Shown: positions 15,497 to 23,187, numbered from the stretch's first letter. The stretch: DNA of 35,024 nt from a virus (IMGVR_UViG_3300034168_001358:1-35024), one strand, 5' to 3'. The notes: generated by a model not told the origin, from the letters alone. Program-made: numbers and translations.

Positions 15497-16044
15497 AATA
15501 TGCTGTCGTCTTTATTGTTGCGCTGTTTTCCCACACTTGCTTTGGCGGCGGAACTCCGCAGGCGGGCTTGGATTCGCGGGAACGAGTGCTCGCTGTCGCT
15601 ATCAAGCTCATCGGAGTCACCGAGGCAACTGGAAAAAACGATGGACCCGTCATTGAAGCAATCCTTCACTCCACAGGAAATCGGCGAGGCGACCCGTATT
15701 GTGCATCGTTCAATTTTTGGTGCTACCAACAATCGGGGTTAGCGCAGCGCGTCCCTCGCTCCGCGTGGTCACCCGACTGGGTCCGCCAACCCACCTGGAC
15801 TAAAGCCCTAGGGGGTCGGACCCCGGAGCCTGCCGACGCGTTTGGCGTTTACTTCCCGTCAAAAAAACGGGTCGCCCACACGGGGCTGGTTCGGAAATGG
15901 GGGGCTGCCGCCGTTGTTACTATAGAGGCGAACACGGCCCCAGAAGCCGCCGCTGGCACTGCTGCGGATAGAGACGGGGGCGGCATCTGGAGCAAACGCC
16001 GACTCGTTCGGCAAATTCACTCTGTTCGGAACTGGATCGACTAG
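15493..16044 (+). CDS. CHAP-like cysteine peptidase endolysin with signal peptide
   Basis: A 183-residue protein. Residues 1-19 look like a Sec signal (MKYAVVFIVALFSHTCFGGG). The remainder shows a CHAP/NlpC-P60-type catalytic pattern: Cys70 in GDPYCASFNFWCY, His129 in RVAHTGLV and a polar third residue in TIEANT (E145/N147). LIGVTEATGKNDGPVIEAIL is a typical phage-endolysin lead-in helix. It would cleave peptidoglycan cross-links or amide bonds at the end of infection. A secreted endolysin would depend less on a canonical holin pore. It starts by ATGA overlap with the holin candidate. Confidence 0.75.
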   Translation: MKYAVVFIVALFSHTCFGGGTPQAGLDSRERVLAVAIKLIGVTEATGKNDGPVIEAILHSTGNRRGDPYCASFNFWCYQQSGLAQRVPRSAWSPDWVRQPTWTKALGGRTPEPADAFGVYFPSKKRVAHTGLVRKWGAAAVVTIEANTAPEAAAGTAADRDGGGIWSKRRLVRQIHSVRNWID

Positions 16045-16048
16045 CACC

Positions 16049-16351
16049 GTGCCAGACGCCGACCGTAAGAAAAAGTTTAGGTCAAATGTGTTGGAGTTTC
16101 TCCGACGCTACAAACAGAGGTCGGGGTGCCGTTTGTGCGGGGAGAACAGCTCGCCAGATGCTCTTGACTTCCATCATATAAACCCGAACACGAAGCTACT
16201 TGCGTTGTCTTCCATGGTTCGCAGCGCGGGGATCATCGCGATGCTTAATGAGGTTGAAAAATGCGTTGTTTTATGCTCTAACTGCCACCGGAAAATGCAC
16301 GCTGAGAGCGCCCGCAAAAAAGCGAAGAAAAAAAACATTGCGAAAACTTAA
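16049..16351 (+). CDS. HNH endonuclease
   Basis: A 100-residue protein from a GTG start four bases after the endolysin stop. The HNH motif is complete: zinc ligands CRLCG (residues 27-30), DFHHINP with the catalytic His pair, and CSNCHRKMHAE at the C-terminal part. The N-terminus and C-terminus are Lys/Arg-rich. HNH proteins near portal and terminase genes often help terminase cut DNA; this one could do that or act as a free-standing homing nuclease. The AAGAAAAAAAACATTG tail is lysine-coding. Its TAA stop is part of a TAATAACCG boundary motif. Confidence 0.8.
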   Translation: MPDADRKKKFRSNVLEFLRRYKQRSGCRLCGENSSPDALDFHHINPNTKLLALSSMVRSAGIIAMLNEVEKCVVLCSNCHRKMHAESARKKAKKKNIAKT

Positions 16352-16375
16352 TAACCGCGTAACCTAACCTTGCCG

Positions 16376-17056
16376 ATGCTTCTCGTCCTACCATACAACT
16401 CCAAGCACCTCCCCCTCTACAAACACATCCTCGCTCTGAAGGGCTGCGCCAAGCACGATGTTCTTCTTGTGGGGCCGAACAGCCAAGTCTTTGAGATGGA
16501 GGGGGCTCTCAATATCCTAAAAGGCGCTTTCGCCCATGCGGATATATTTACTGGGGACGCCGAATACCTAAGTCCCAATAAGCTCTTTGCCGACACCGTT
16601 CGCTGGCTTGATTCTGTTGGCAACGAAGAGCCCTTTTACTGGTTTGCTGACAGCGTGCCGGTCAAGCCTTCTTGGCTCATGGACATTTTTAAAGAGTATT
16701 GCGCGAAGAAGATGCCCTACATGGGAGCCACGCAAGTCGTTCCTGGTTGGAACCCCGCCACTCAAAAGTGGGAGAAGGAACCCCCACGCCTGATCGCAGC
16801 CAGCGTGTATCCCCCTGACCTCTGGCACCGCAGCATGCTTGTAAGACAGCTCTCCTACCGCACGGGCGCGGAGCCGTGGCACTCGCTGATGCGGTTTGAG
16901 ATTCGCCCTAGAGCCACTCAAAGCGAGTTCATCCAACACGGCGGCAAGGTCCCCGTGAGCCCGAAAATCGCTGTTTATGCAAATGTGGACGTGCTTGAGG
17001 AACTTGAATGGCTGAACAAGCCCATAAAAAAGGAAAAAGACAATGCCGGAAAGTAG
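16376..17056 (+). CDS. Glycosyltransferase-like (GT-A fold) phage protein
   Basis: A 226-residue protein from ATG 16376 (a TTG at 16370 is in frame but less likely). It starts with a Rossmann-like strand MLLVLPYN, then HDVLLVGPNS, and has LFADTVRWLDSVGNEEPFYWFADSVPVKPSWLMDIFKEY. From memory this parallels a group of phage proteins with W-x-W-x-E/D-x-D-x-V-P-x-x-x-G/S-W-L, thought to be GT-A-type glycosyltransferases. The D-S-V-P variant lacks a clean DxD, so activity is uncertain. It overlaps the portal start by 14 bases. It may decorate virion proteins or host surface sugars; the assignment is tentative. Confidence 0.45.
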   Translation: MLLVLPYNSKHLPLYKHILALKGCAKHDVLLVGPNSQVFEMEGALNILKGAFAHADIFTGDAEYLSPNKLFADTVRWLDSVGNEEPFYWFADSVPVKPSWLMDIFKEYCAKKMPYMGATQVVPGWNPATQKWEKEPPRLIAASVYPPDLWHRSMLVRQLSYRTGAEPWHSLMRFEIRPRATQSEFIQHGGKVPVSPKIAVYANVDVLEELEWLNKPIKKEKDNAGK

Positions 17057-19367
17057 CCAATCTCCCCTCGATATAAAAGGACTCGACCCCGTAACGGGGG
17101 CCGCACCAAAATGTCGCGTCGAAAAGGTGGACGCTGCCCGCTCCATTTATCTTGCGATCAAAAAATCCGATGAGGGCAGTTCCCGCAACCGCGCTTTGAT
17201 CGACGGGATGTTCAGCGGCAACCCGCCGTTCAACCCCAACGATTTGATTGAGATGGGGCAGGCGGATCGCACCAATCTCGATTTTGGAGACGCTGGGGCG
17301 ATCAAGGAACAGGCTCTTGCTGGCTACTACGACCTCACCAGCTCCGTCGATAAACTGGCTCGCGTGCAGACTAGCCATGGCACAGCGGAGCAGGCGGCGG
17401 AGTGGGGCGAGATTATCTCCGAAGAGTTTCATCACACCCTGCGCGAGTGGCGCGAGTTTGAGTTCAACCATCAGCGTCTCTCCGACTATTTCGTTTCCCA
17501 CGGCGTAGGCATTACCTTTTTTGAGGACGAAGTGGACTGGCGCTACCGCGTGGCGGGGCTCTCTGAATTTCGCATCCCTAGGGCAACCCGTGCGAGCGAG
17601 TCGGAAATCGAAGTTGCGACAGCCGACCGCGAATACCGCGCCGACGAGCTTTACGCGTTTATCCGCGATCCTGACGTAGCGGCGGAACTTGGGTGGGATG
17701 TTAAGACTACCCGCGCCGCCATTCAACGAGCCTGCTACGCGAATCAGATGATGACCCTCTCCGATTGGGAGAAGCTGGAAGTCGAACTCAAGAACAACGA
17801 CCTCCTCTACGGTCAGGCCAAGAGCAAAGTCGTGAAGGTCGTTCATATGTGGGTGCGCGAGTTTTCCGGCAAGGTCTCGCATTTGATTTTCCTCCAAGAG
17901 CCTCTCGACTCGCCGCTGGACAAAAGCGAAGGTTTTCTTTTTAAGCGGGAGAACCGCTTCGACTCGCCCACGAACTGTTTCGTGACTTTCTGCTACGGGG
18001 TGGGGAATGGCACCTATCACGGCATTCGCGGGCTGGGGTTCAAAATATACCCGCACATCCAAGTTTTGAACCGTCTGCGTTGCGGCATGGTGGATGGGGC
18101 TCTCCTCTCCTCGTCGCTCATCGTGCAACCAAGCGACAGCTCCTCTAGGGCGCTCGACGACCTGACGCTCACCTATTACGGCCCCTACGCACTCTTCCCG
18201 CCTGGGCTCAAGATTGTTGAAAAAGCCGTGCCGAATTTGCAACAAAACATCATCCCAGTCATCAACGACATGACGATGCAGATGCAAAACAATACAGGCT
18301 CTTACCAGACCCGCGCCACTACTCCTGATGGGCAGTCCCGCACCGCCTACGAAGTCCGTAGCCAGTTGCAGAAAGAGGCGACACTCTCCTCGGCGAGCAT
18401 CAATCTTTTTTACCACCCTTGGAAAAGACTCCTCAACGAAGTGTATCGCCGTCTAGCCCGCCGCGACTACACAGCATTGGAGCCAGGCGGAAAAGAAGCT
18501 GTTGAGTTTCGGAAACGCTGTATCAAACGAGGCGTCCCAATCGAGGCGATCCTCAAGGTCAAACAGGTCGATCCCGTCCGCGCCATTGGCTACGGCTCGC
18601 CCCAGATGCGTATGGCGGCGGTCGATGAGACCATGCAAATTTTTGGAAGCCTCGACGAGGCTGGGCGCATCAATCTTCTTCGCGACCGGATCGCATGCCG
18701 CTTCGGGCAAGAAGTAGTGGATCGCTACTTGCCCCCGCCTCAGACAAGCCTTCGGCCCCCGCTCGACTACAAAATTGCAATTTTGGAGAATGCTACGATG
18801 TCTTCCGGCAGTGGGATTCCCGTCAGCCCTGGAGAAAATCATTTTATTCATGCGTCCACGCATTTGCAGGCACTCGACCAACTCGACCAAGCAGTGGCAG
18901 AGGGCGCGGGCGACCCGCAGCGGGCTATTGTGGCGTTCCAGATGTTCTTACCACATCTCGGCCAACATGTGCAGGCGCTCGGCCAGGATTTGATCCGCAA
19001 AGACGAGGTCGCTCTCATGCGTCAACGTCTACAGCAGCTTCAGGCGAGTGCCCAGCGGCTGCAAGACGAGTTGCAGGCGCAGGCACAGAACGCACAAAAG
19101 GCCGAGCAGGCCGAGGGCGAGCGGCAACAAGTGGCGATGCAAGCTGAGTATGCGGCGATGCAGAAGAAGATTGCCGAGATGGAGCAACTCAGCCCCGAGG
19201 CGCAACAGAGGTTGCTTGAACGCCGCGCTGAAATGCAGATGAAGATTGAGAAGCACCAATCGGAGATGCAAATGAAGTCAGCTTCGACTCAACAAAAAAT
19301 GATTTTAGAGGACGCTAAGGCCGCTGCAAAAGTGAGGGCGTCCGCAGCACAAGCCCCCCAGATATGA
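17043..19367 (+). CDS. Portal protein
   Basis: A 774-residue protein. Typical portal features: an N-terminal region (MFSGNPPFNPNDLIEMGQADRTNLDFG) leading into helices that contact the capsid, a central beta/alpha wing (DWRYRVAGLSEFRIPRA), a long helical stem part (NIIPVINDMTMQMQNNTGSYQTRA), and a C-terminal barrel-like coiled coil rich in Gln/Ala/Glu (about 665-760, LMRQRLQQLQASAQRLQDELQAQAQNAQKAEQ). The size matches large podovirus portals. It forms the dodecameric DNA channel at the capsid vertex and docks the terminase. It is followed by coupled small genes and the scaffold. No protease motif is fused to it. Family inferred from architecture and position. Confidence 0.82.
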   Translation: MPESSQSPLDIKGLDPVTGAAPKCRVEKVDAARSIYLAIKKSDEGSSRNRALIDGMFSGNPPFNPNDLIEMGQADRTNLDFGDAGAIKEQALAGYYDLTSSVDKLARVQTSHGTAEQAAEWGEIISEEFHHTLREWREFEFNHQRLSDYFVSHGVGITFFEDEVDWRYRVAGLSEFRIPRATRASESEIEVATADREYRADELYAFIRDPDVAAELGWDVKTTRAAIQRACYANQMMTLSDWEKLEVELKNNDLLYGQAKSKVVKVVHMWVREFSGKVSHLIFLQEPLDSPLDKSEGFLFKRENRFDSPTNCFVTFCYGVGNGTYHGIRGLGFKIYPHIQVLNRLRCGMVDGALLSSSLIVQPSDSSSRALDDLTLTYYGPYALFPPGLKIVEKAVPNLQQNIIPVINDMTMQMQNNTGSYQTRATTPDGQSRTAYEVRSQLQKEATLSSASINLFYHPWKRLLNEVYRRLARRDYTALEPGGKEAVEFRKRCIKRGVPIEAILKVKQVDPVRAIGYGSPQMRMAAVDETMQIFGSLDEAGRINLLRDRIACRFGQEVVDRYLPPPQTSLRPPLDYKIAILENATMSSGSGIPVSPGENHFIHASTHLQALDQLDQAVAEGAGDPQRAIVAFQMFLPHLGQHVQALGQDLIRKDEVALMRQRLQQLQASAQRLQDELQAQAQNAQKAEQAEGERQQVAMQAEYAAMQKKIAEMEQLSPEAQQRLLERRAEMQMKIEKHQSEMQMKSASTQQKMILEDAKAAAKVRASAAQAPQI

Positions 19368-19582
19368 GAGACTACGCTAAAGAATACAAAGATTTTCACG
19401 CCAAGCCCGACCAGAAAAAGCGCAGGGCCGGTCGAAATGCCGCTCGTCGCAAGCTCACGGCCCAGGGGCGCGTTTCCAAAGGCGACGGCAAAGACGTGGA
19501 CCACATTGACAAGAACACCCTTAACAACAGCCCAAGCAACCTTCGCGTTCTGCGTGCCAAGGTAAACCGCTCGCTCCAATGA
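19364..19582 (+). CDS. Small basic HNH-like protein
   Basis: A 72-residue protein beginning MRDYAKEYKDFHAKPDQKKRRAGRNAARRK, with KGDGKDVDHIDKNTLNNSPSNLRVL in the second half. DVDHIDKNxLNNxxxNLRV is the HNH_3-type core (His in VDH, Asn in NN, and N-L-R-V). This short basic form beside a portal gene is common in phages, and its function is unclear; it may nick DNA during packaging. The zinc-ribbon cysteines of full HNH enzymes are absent. It overlaps the portal stop and the next start by four bases each. Confidence 0.7.
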   Translation: MRDYAKEYKDFHAKPDQKKRRAGRNAARRKLTAQGRVSKGDGKDVDHIDKNTLNNSPSNLRVLRAKVNRSLQ

Positions 19583-19977
19583 ACCGACAGGAAGATGTGG
19601 CCGATTTTTTTGAGTTCTTAGAAAGCTATGAATTTGATGTCGCATGGTTTGAGCAGCACTCGTCAAACCCCCAAGATCAAAGGGGCTTTCCAGCGCCCGT
19701 GCAAGCGCGGATCAGTGGTTCAGACATTCAGGGGGTTGGGGTTTTTTCAACAGCAGACTTTGCCCCCAGTGAGGTTGTGGCCCCCGCTTTTGTTGGGGGA
19801 AAACGAACCCCTGCCGGTCGCTATACTAACCACGCCAAAGACCCAAATGCCGCGATGAGGATGCTGGATAGTGGAGACATCGACTTAACCGCTATTCTGC
19901 CCATTCGAGCGGGCGAGGAAGTCACGGTAAATTACCGACAGGTTATGGGACTACGACAGGTTATGGGACTGCGCTAA
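19579..19977 (+). CDS. SET-domain protein (putative lysine methyltransferase)
   Basis: A 132-residue protein. Residues 45-125 carry SET-domain hallmarks: GSDIQGVGVFSTADFAPSEVV (the G-x-G-v-f-A motif that starts the SET fold and binds S-adenosylmethionine), RYTNHAKDPNAAM (consensus R-x-x-N-H-x-x-x-P-N) and the C-terminal GEEVTVNY (consensus G-E-E-l-t-x-d/n-Y with the catalytic Tyr). It would methylate lysine on a phage or host protein. It sits in the head-gene operon between portal and scaffold, so a virion or procapsid protein is a possible substrate. The last residues RQVMGL are duplicated by an 18-base tandem repeat. The role in phages is unknown to me. Confidence 0.8.
   Translation: MNRQEDVADFFEFLESYEFDVAWFEQHSSNPQDQRGFPAPVQARISGSDIQGVGVFSTADFAPSEVVAPAFVGGKRTPAGRYTNHAKDPNAAMRMLDSGDIDLTAILPIRAGEEVTVNYRQVMGLRQVMGLR
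19936..19970 (+). repeat. 18-bp tandem duplication at SET gene 3' end
   Basis: CGACAGGTTATGGGACT occurs at 19936-19952 and again at 19954-19970, adding a second RQVMGL just before the stop. One base differs after each copy. A recent replication-slippage event. Confidence 0.85.
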
Positions 19978-20213
19978 TGCCGACTCCATTGGACATGGCG
20001 AAAAGCCTTTTGACTGAAACCGCGCACTGGGCAAAAAAAGGGTTCAAGCTGGCGAGTGGAAGCGTCATTACCGACCGCTACTCCAAATGCGTCGTGTGCC
20101 CGTATTGGGACAAAAAATCTTACGGGGGCTCTGGGAAATGCACCGTGTGCGGGTGCAGCACAAAAGCCAAGCTGGTGCTGGAGACCTCCAAGTGCCCTGA
20201 AGGCAAATGGTAA
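19977..20213 (+). CDS. Small zinc-ribbon protein
   Basis: A 78-residue protein with Cys in CVVCPYW, then GKCTVCGC and a final SKCPEGKW. Four to six Cys arranged as two CxxC knuckles around an aromatic/Gly-rich loop suggest a zinc ribbon. Small proteins of this type, ending CPxGxW, are frequent next to portal and capsid genes in many phages, but I know of no assigned function. It starts inside the TAATG of the SET gene and its stop is eight bases before the next ATG. Confidence 0.6.
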   Translation: MPTPLDMAKSLLTETAHWAKKGFKLASGSVITDRYSKCVVCPYWDKKSYGGSGKCTVCGCSTKAKLVLETSKCPEGKW

Positions 20214-20218
20214 ATTTT

Positions 20219-20503
20219 ATGACACCCGAACAATTCCGCAGCAACGAGTTGCTAGTGACATCCTTCGCCTCGCTCCTCAAGACCAATGAATTTCAGACCG
20301 CACTCGCCATTATTCGCGACCTCGGCATGCCCCGCGAAGTCGGGGTTCCAGACGGGGTCAGCTTTGCCGAGTGGAACAGCCACCAGAACACAAGGCGCGA
20401 GGGGTATCACCAAGCACTCGACTCGTTTCTCGCCCTAGGGTCTCCGCTGCCTAAGCGCCGCAGCGACCGCGACCTCATGCCGTCTCTTGAGGCGGAGGGA
20501 TAA
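20219..20503 (+). CDS. Hypothetical head-operon protein (94 aa)
   Basis: ATG 20219 is preferred over the in-frame ATG at 20207, which lies inside the upstream gene. The product is predicted mainly helical: MTPEQFRSNELLVTSFASLL, then KTNEFQTALAIIRDLGMP, then REGYHQALDSFLALGSP. Not recognised. The phrase SHQNTRREGYHQALDSFLALG is reminiscent of short phage proteins between portal and scaffold. Contains one CCCTAGGG site (20433-20440) in the Leu-Gly frame. Confidence 0.6.
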   Translation: MTPEQFRSNELLVTSFASLLKTNEFQTALAIIRDLGMPREVGVPDGVSFAEWNSHQNTRREGYHQALDSFLALGSPLPKRRSDRDLMPSLEAEG

Positions 20504-20506
20504 TTT

Positions 20507-21673
20507 ATGACAGACACAACCAACGAAACACCAGTAAACGAAATACCCGCCGAGGAAAATCTCCAAGGCCAGGGCGGCACAATGAGTTTTGACGCAGCTT
20601 CTAGCCTCGCCAATGCTTTTGACAAACTGAAAGTCGGAGAATCCAGCCCAAGCGAGCCTGTTGAGGGGGAGCCAAAAGCAGAAAAGCCCGTCGCAGCTCC
20701 TCCTACTGCCGACGCGTTATCAAAACTTCGCGGCAATAAAAAAGTGACGGAAAATTCCGTCGAAACGCCGCAGGAGGAGATGCCTAAAGAAGCCGACTCG
20801 CTCAAGAAGTGGGCGCTAAACGTCAAAAAAGACTGGAAAGCTGAGAAGTCCCGCCGTGAGGAGCTTGAAACTAAGGTATCGGAGCTGGAAAAAGCCTCCT
20901 CGGACCCCGAAGAGGTGACGCGCCTGCGCCAACTCAACGAAGAGTATGAGCGCGAGCTGCAAGTTTCCCGAGTCGAGGCCACAAAAGAGTTCAAAGACGC
21001 GGTCGTCGTCCCGATGCAACAAATCCGCGAGTCGGTCGATGCCCTCGCAACGAAATATGAAGTCTCTCAGAGGGACTTGTTTGAGGCGTTTTCGGAGATT
21101 GACCCTAGTGCTCGTGCCGACAAGTTGAGCGACATCGCCGCAGGAATGAACGACCGCGACAAGTTCTCGCTCTATGAGTTAGAGGGGCGGTTCAACAAAG
21201 TGCAAAACACCCGAGAAAAAGTCGTCAACAACGCTAAACTGGCGCTTGAAAAAATCAACGAGCACCGGCAGCAGCGAGACAAGGCGCAGCAGGAAGAAGG
21301 ATTTAAAAACTACAACTCGGCGATGGATAAGGTGTGGGAAGAAGCTCAGACGGCGGTCCCCATGCTCAAAAAAGTGGAGGGCGATGAGGAGTGGAACAAA
21401 CAGCTCGACGAGGCTCAGAGTTTTGCGAGAAACCTTAATTTTGGGGGCCTCAATGAGGACGTAAGGGCGAGGGTAGCTATCCGCTCGGCGATTGCTCCCG
21501 TGATCTACGGGCAGTTTCTTCAGCTTTTTGAAAGGTATCAGGAGTTAGAGAAATCAATGGAAAAATATCAAAGCGCCACCCCTAGGGCGGGCGGCGGCTC
21601 CTCCCCTGCAAACACACCCCCAAAGGAAGAGTTTGATGACTTTCTTGAGGTTATGAAAGCAAAACTCGCTTAA
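20507..21673 (+). CDS. Scaffolding protein
   Basis: A 388-residue acidic, helix-rich protein: a disordered, Glu/Pro-rich N-terminus (residues 1-95, MTDTTNETPVNEIPAEENLQ...), a long coiled coil (about 110-175, KKWALNVKKDWKAEKSRREE and LRQLNEEYERELQVSRVEA), a second helical block (220-300) and a C-terminal acidic/basic helix (EEFDDFLEVMKAKLA), the usual capsid-binding end of scaffolds. It lies between the portal group and the major capsid gene, the classic place. It would guide procapsid assembly. No protease motif is seen in it. Confidence 0.75.
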   Translation: MTDTTNETPVNEIPAEENLQGQGGTMSFDAASSLANAFDKLKVGESSPSEPVEGEPKAEKPVAAPPTADALSKLRGNKKVTENSVETPQEEMPKEADSLKKWALNVKKDWKAEKSRREELETKVSELEKASSDPEEVTRLRQLNEEYERELQVSRVEATKEFKDAVVVPMQQIRESVDALATKYEVSQRDLFEAFSEIDPSARADKLSDIAAGMNDRDKFSLYELEGRFNKVQNTREKVVNNAKLALEKINEHRQQRDKAQQEEGFKNYNSAMDKVWEEAQTAVPMLKKVEGDEEWNKQLDEAQSFARNLNFGGLNEDVRARVAIRSAIAPVIYGQFLQLFERYQELEKSMEKYQSATPRAGGGSSPANTPPKEEFDDFLEVMKAKLA

Positions 21674-21676
21674 AAC

Positions 21677-22489
21677 ATGGACAAAATACCGCTATGGGCT
21701 CCGGTTGGCCCCCCGCTGCAAGAAAATCGGTATTACACCGCGCCCGAAGTTGACTATTTAATTGCGACAAACCCAGGCCCCGCTGGTGCTGATGGAGCCG
21801 AGGGTCTAAAAGGCGACAAAGGCAACGACGGTCAGAACGGAGCCGATGGTCTAAAAGGCGATCCAGGCAACGACGGTCAGAACGGAGCCGATGGTCTAAA
21901 AGGCGATCCAGGCAACGACGGTCAGAACGGAGCCGATGGTCTAAAAGGCGACAAAGGCAACGACGGTCAGAACGGAGCCGATGGTCTAAAAGGCGATCCA
22001 GGCAACGACGGTCAGAACGGAGCCGACGGTCTAAAAGGCGATCCAGGCAACGACGGTCAGAACGGAGCCGATGGTCTAAAAGGCGACAAAGGCAACGACG
22101 GTCAGAACGGTGCTGATGGAGCCGATGGTCTAAAAGGCGACAAAGGCAACGACGGTCAGAACGGTGCTGATGGAGCCGATGGTCTAAAAGGCGACAAAGG
22201 CAACGACGGTCAGAACGGAGCCGATGGTCTAAAAGGCGACAAAGGCGATCCAGGCAACGACGGTCAGAACGGTGCCGATGGTGCCGATGGTCTAAAAGGC
22301 GATCCAGGCAACGACGGTCAGAACGGTGCTGACGGTGCCGATGGTCTAAAAGGCGATCCAGGCAACGACGGTCAGAACGGTGCTGACGGTGCGGCGCTAC
22401 TCCCTGACTTGCCTTCGGGGGGCGGAGTTTTTGTGTTGGGGATTGCGAATGGGACTCTTCAATGGGTCGCAACGGAGATTTGTGTATGA
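21677..22489 (+). CDS. Collagen-like protein with near-identical 15-residue repeats
   Basis: A 270-residue protein. A 34-residue head (MDKIPLWAPVGPPLQENRYYTAPEVDYLIATNP) is followed by about 200 residues of Gly-X-Y built from units such as GLKGDKGNDGQNGAD and GLKGDPGNDGQNGAD, some with an extra GAD or GDP triplet. The tail (LLPDLPSGGGVFVLGIANGTLQWVATEICV) could trimerise or bind the virion. DNA repeats are 45-54 bases and nearly identical. Its stop overlaps the start of a lamin-tail-like gene. Located between scaffold and major capsid genes, it is probably a capsid-surface fibre or decoration. Confidence 0.85.
   Translation: MDKIPLWAPVGPPLQENRYYTAPEVDYLIATNPGPAGADGAEGLKGDKGNDGQNGADGLKGDPGNDGQNGADGLKGDPGNDGQNGADGLKGDKGNDGQNGADGLKGDPGNDGQNGADGLKGDPGNDGQNGADGLKGDKGNDGQNGADGADGLKGDKGNDGQNGADGADGLKGDKGNDGQNGADGLKGDKGDPGNDGQNGADGADGLKGDPGNDGQNGADGADGLKGDPGNDGQNGADGAALLPDLPSGGGVFVLGIANGTLQWVATEICV
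21778..22395 (+). repeat. 45-54 bp collagen-coding tandem repeats
   Basis: The unit GGTCTAAAAGGCGA(C/T), then (AAA/CCA)GGCAACGACGGTCAG, then AACGGAGCCGAT occurs about twelve times. Unit types (KG versus PG, with or without an added GCTGAT/GCCGAT triplet pair) are shuffled along the array, suggesting unequal recombination. All length steps are multiples of three. Confidence 0.9.
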
Positions 22490-22905
22490 CGCTAGGTCTC
22501 ACCGCATCCAACTCGGTAAGAATTAGAGTTGACTTGAGCGGGCTCCGCGCCGTCTCGTGCGGGTGTTGTTGCATTGAATCTAGCGCATACAATTTTGTCC
22601 TCTCCAACTTTAGCTTAGTAGGAGAAACTTGCACAATAACGAATGAATCCGATGCGCCCGCTTGCCTTTCTGGTTGGTTATATGTAAGCGTCGTTGGCCG
22701 CTCCGGCAACTACCCGCAAGAATACTGGCTGCCTGAATGGATTATAGCACCCCAGGGGCAGGTAGTCCTCACATCTGGCGGTAGTGGGGCGACCACAAAA
22801 CCGAACGCGATCCATTTAACAACCGCCTTTATTTACAACAATGCCGGGGACACATCACAGCTTTACGCTCCCGACGGGACGCTCGTAAGCTCTATATCAG
22901 CATGA
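22486..22905 (+). CDS. Lamin-tail-like (LTD/Ig-fold) small virion protein
   Basis: A 139-residue protein from ATG 22486, overlapping the collagen stop (ATGA); the frame upstream of it is only an extension. The last part, YNNAGDTSQLYAPDGTLVSSIS, closely fits the lamin-tail domain ending (n-x-x-G-D-t-x-x-L-y-d-x-x-G-x-x-v-d-s), and ITNESDAPACLSGWLY...PEWIIAPQGQVVLTSGG fits its strand order. A cluster SCGCCC lies near residue 25. Lamin-tail domains are found in bacterial and phage surface proteins. Encoded right after a collagen-like protein, it may cap or accompany that fibre. Confidence 0.5.
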   Translation: MTLGLTASNSVRIRVDLSGLRAVSCGCCCIESSAYNFVLSNFSLVGETCTITNESDAPACLSGWLYVSVVGRSGNYPQEYWLPEWIIAPQGQVVLTSGGSGATTKPNAIHLTTAFIYNNAGDTSQLYAPDGTLVSSISA

Positions 22906-23138
22906 ATTGTCAATTTCTCACTATTGTAACCCCCCACCTAAATAACTGCGGGTTGGGGGCATACCCTGGAAAGGTTTCTAACCGTCTCTGCGAGCGGTGT
23001 TGCAGTAACGGGGATAACACACCAGAGCGGGCAGCGGAAATAAAAACCGCGTTGGACTTGCATTTAGCGGATCGCGCCGAACACATCCAACAAATTTTTA
23101 ATGGGGAGGTCGCTGCCGCTAACGACCTACGGGATTAA
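22902..23138 (+). CDS. Small cysteine-containing hypothetical protein (78 aa)
   Basis: Starts by ATGA overlap. Five Cys lie in the first 34 residues (C3, C16, C30, C33, C34 in LCERCC), suggesting possible metal binding; the rest is one or two helices (TPERAAEIKTALDLHLADRAEHIQQIF). I do not recognise a family. It is the last gene before the major capsid promoter. Confidence 0.55.
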   Translation: MNCQFLTIVTPHLNNCGLGAYPGKVSNRLCERCCSNGDNTPERAAEIKTALDLHLADRAEHIQQIFNGEVAAANDLRD

Positions 23139-23157
23139 GATTTTTTTAAAATACCGC

Positions 23158-23187
23158 TTGACAGTTGCGCGGTTATTATAGTAATAC
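23158..23187 (+). promoter_or_regulatory. Sigma70-type promoter for the major capsid gene
   Basis: TTGACA at 23158-23163, 18 bases, then TAATAC at 23182-23187. The -35 is a perfect consensus. It lies in the largest gap within the plus-strand block, between 23138 and 23341. A CGGTTATTA word (23170-23178), the reverse complement of the boundary motif seen elsewhere, lies in the spacer. Preceded by an A/T-rich TTAAGATTTTTTTAAAATA stretch that may act as an UP element. Confidence 0.6.

Noticed and set aside
16370-16375. TTG as the start of the glycosyltransferase-like gene
   Set aside because: ATG at 16376 is two codons on and begins a hydrophobic strand typical of the N-terminus; no ribosome site favours the TTG.
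16929-18416. A 495-codon minus-strand frame opposite the portal
   Set aside because: The plus-strand portal is coupled to neighbours and has protein-like composition; this antisense frame has none of these and arises from codon bias.
21778-22395. Possible CRISPR array from regular 45-base units
   Set aside because: Units are multiples of three inside one open frame coding for Gly-X-Y triplets, with no unique spacers.
21651-22709. A 352-codon minus-strand frame with repeated HRSDRRCLDRLLD units
   Set aside because: It is the antisense shadow of the collagen-like gene; its repeats mirror the GDKGNDGQNGAD codons, and coupling and starts support only the plus strand.
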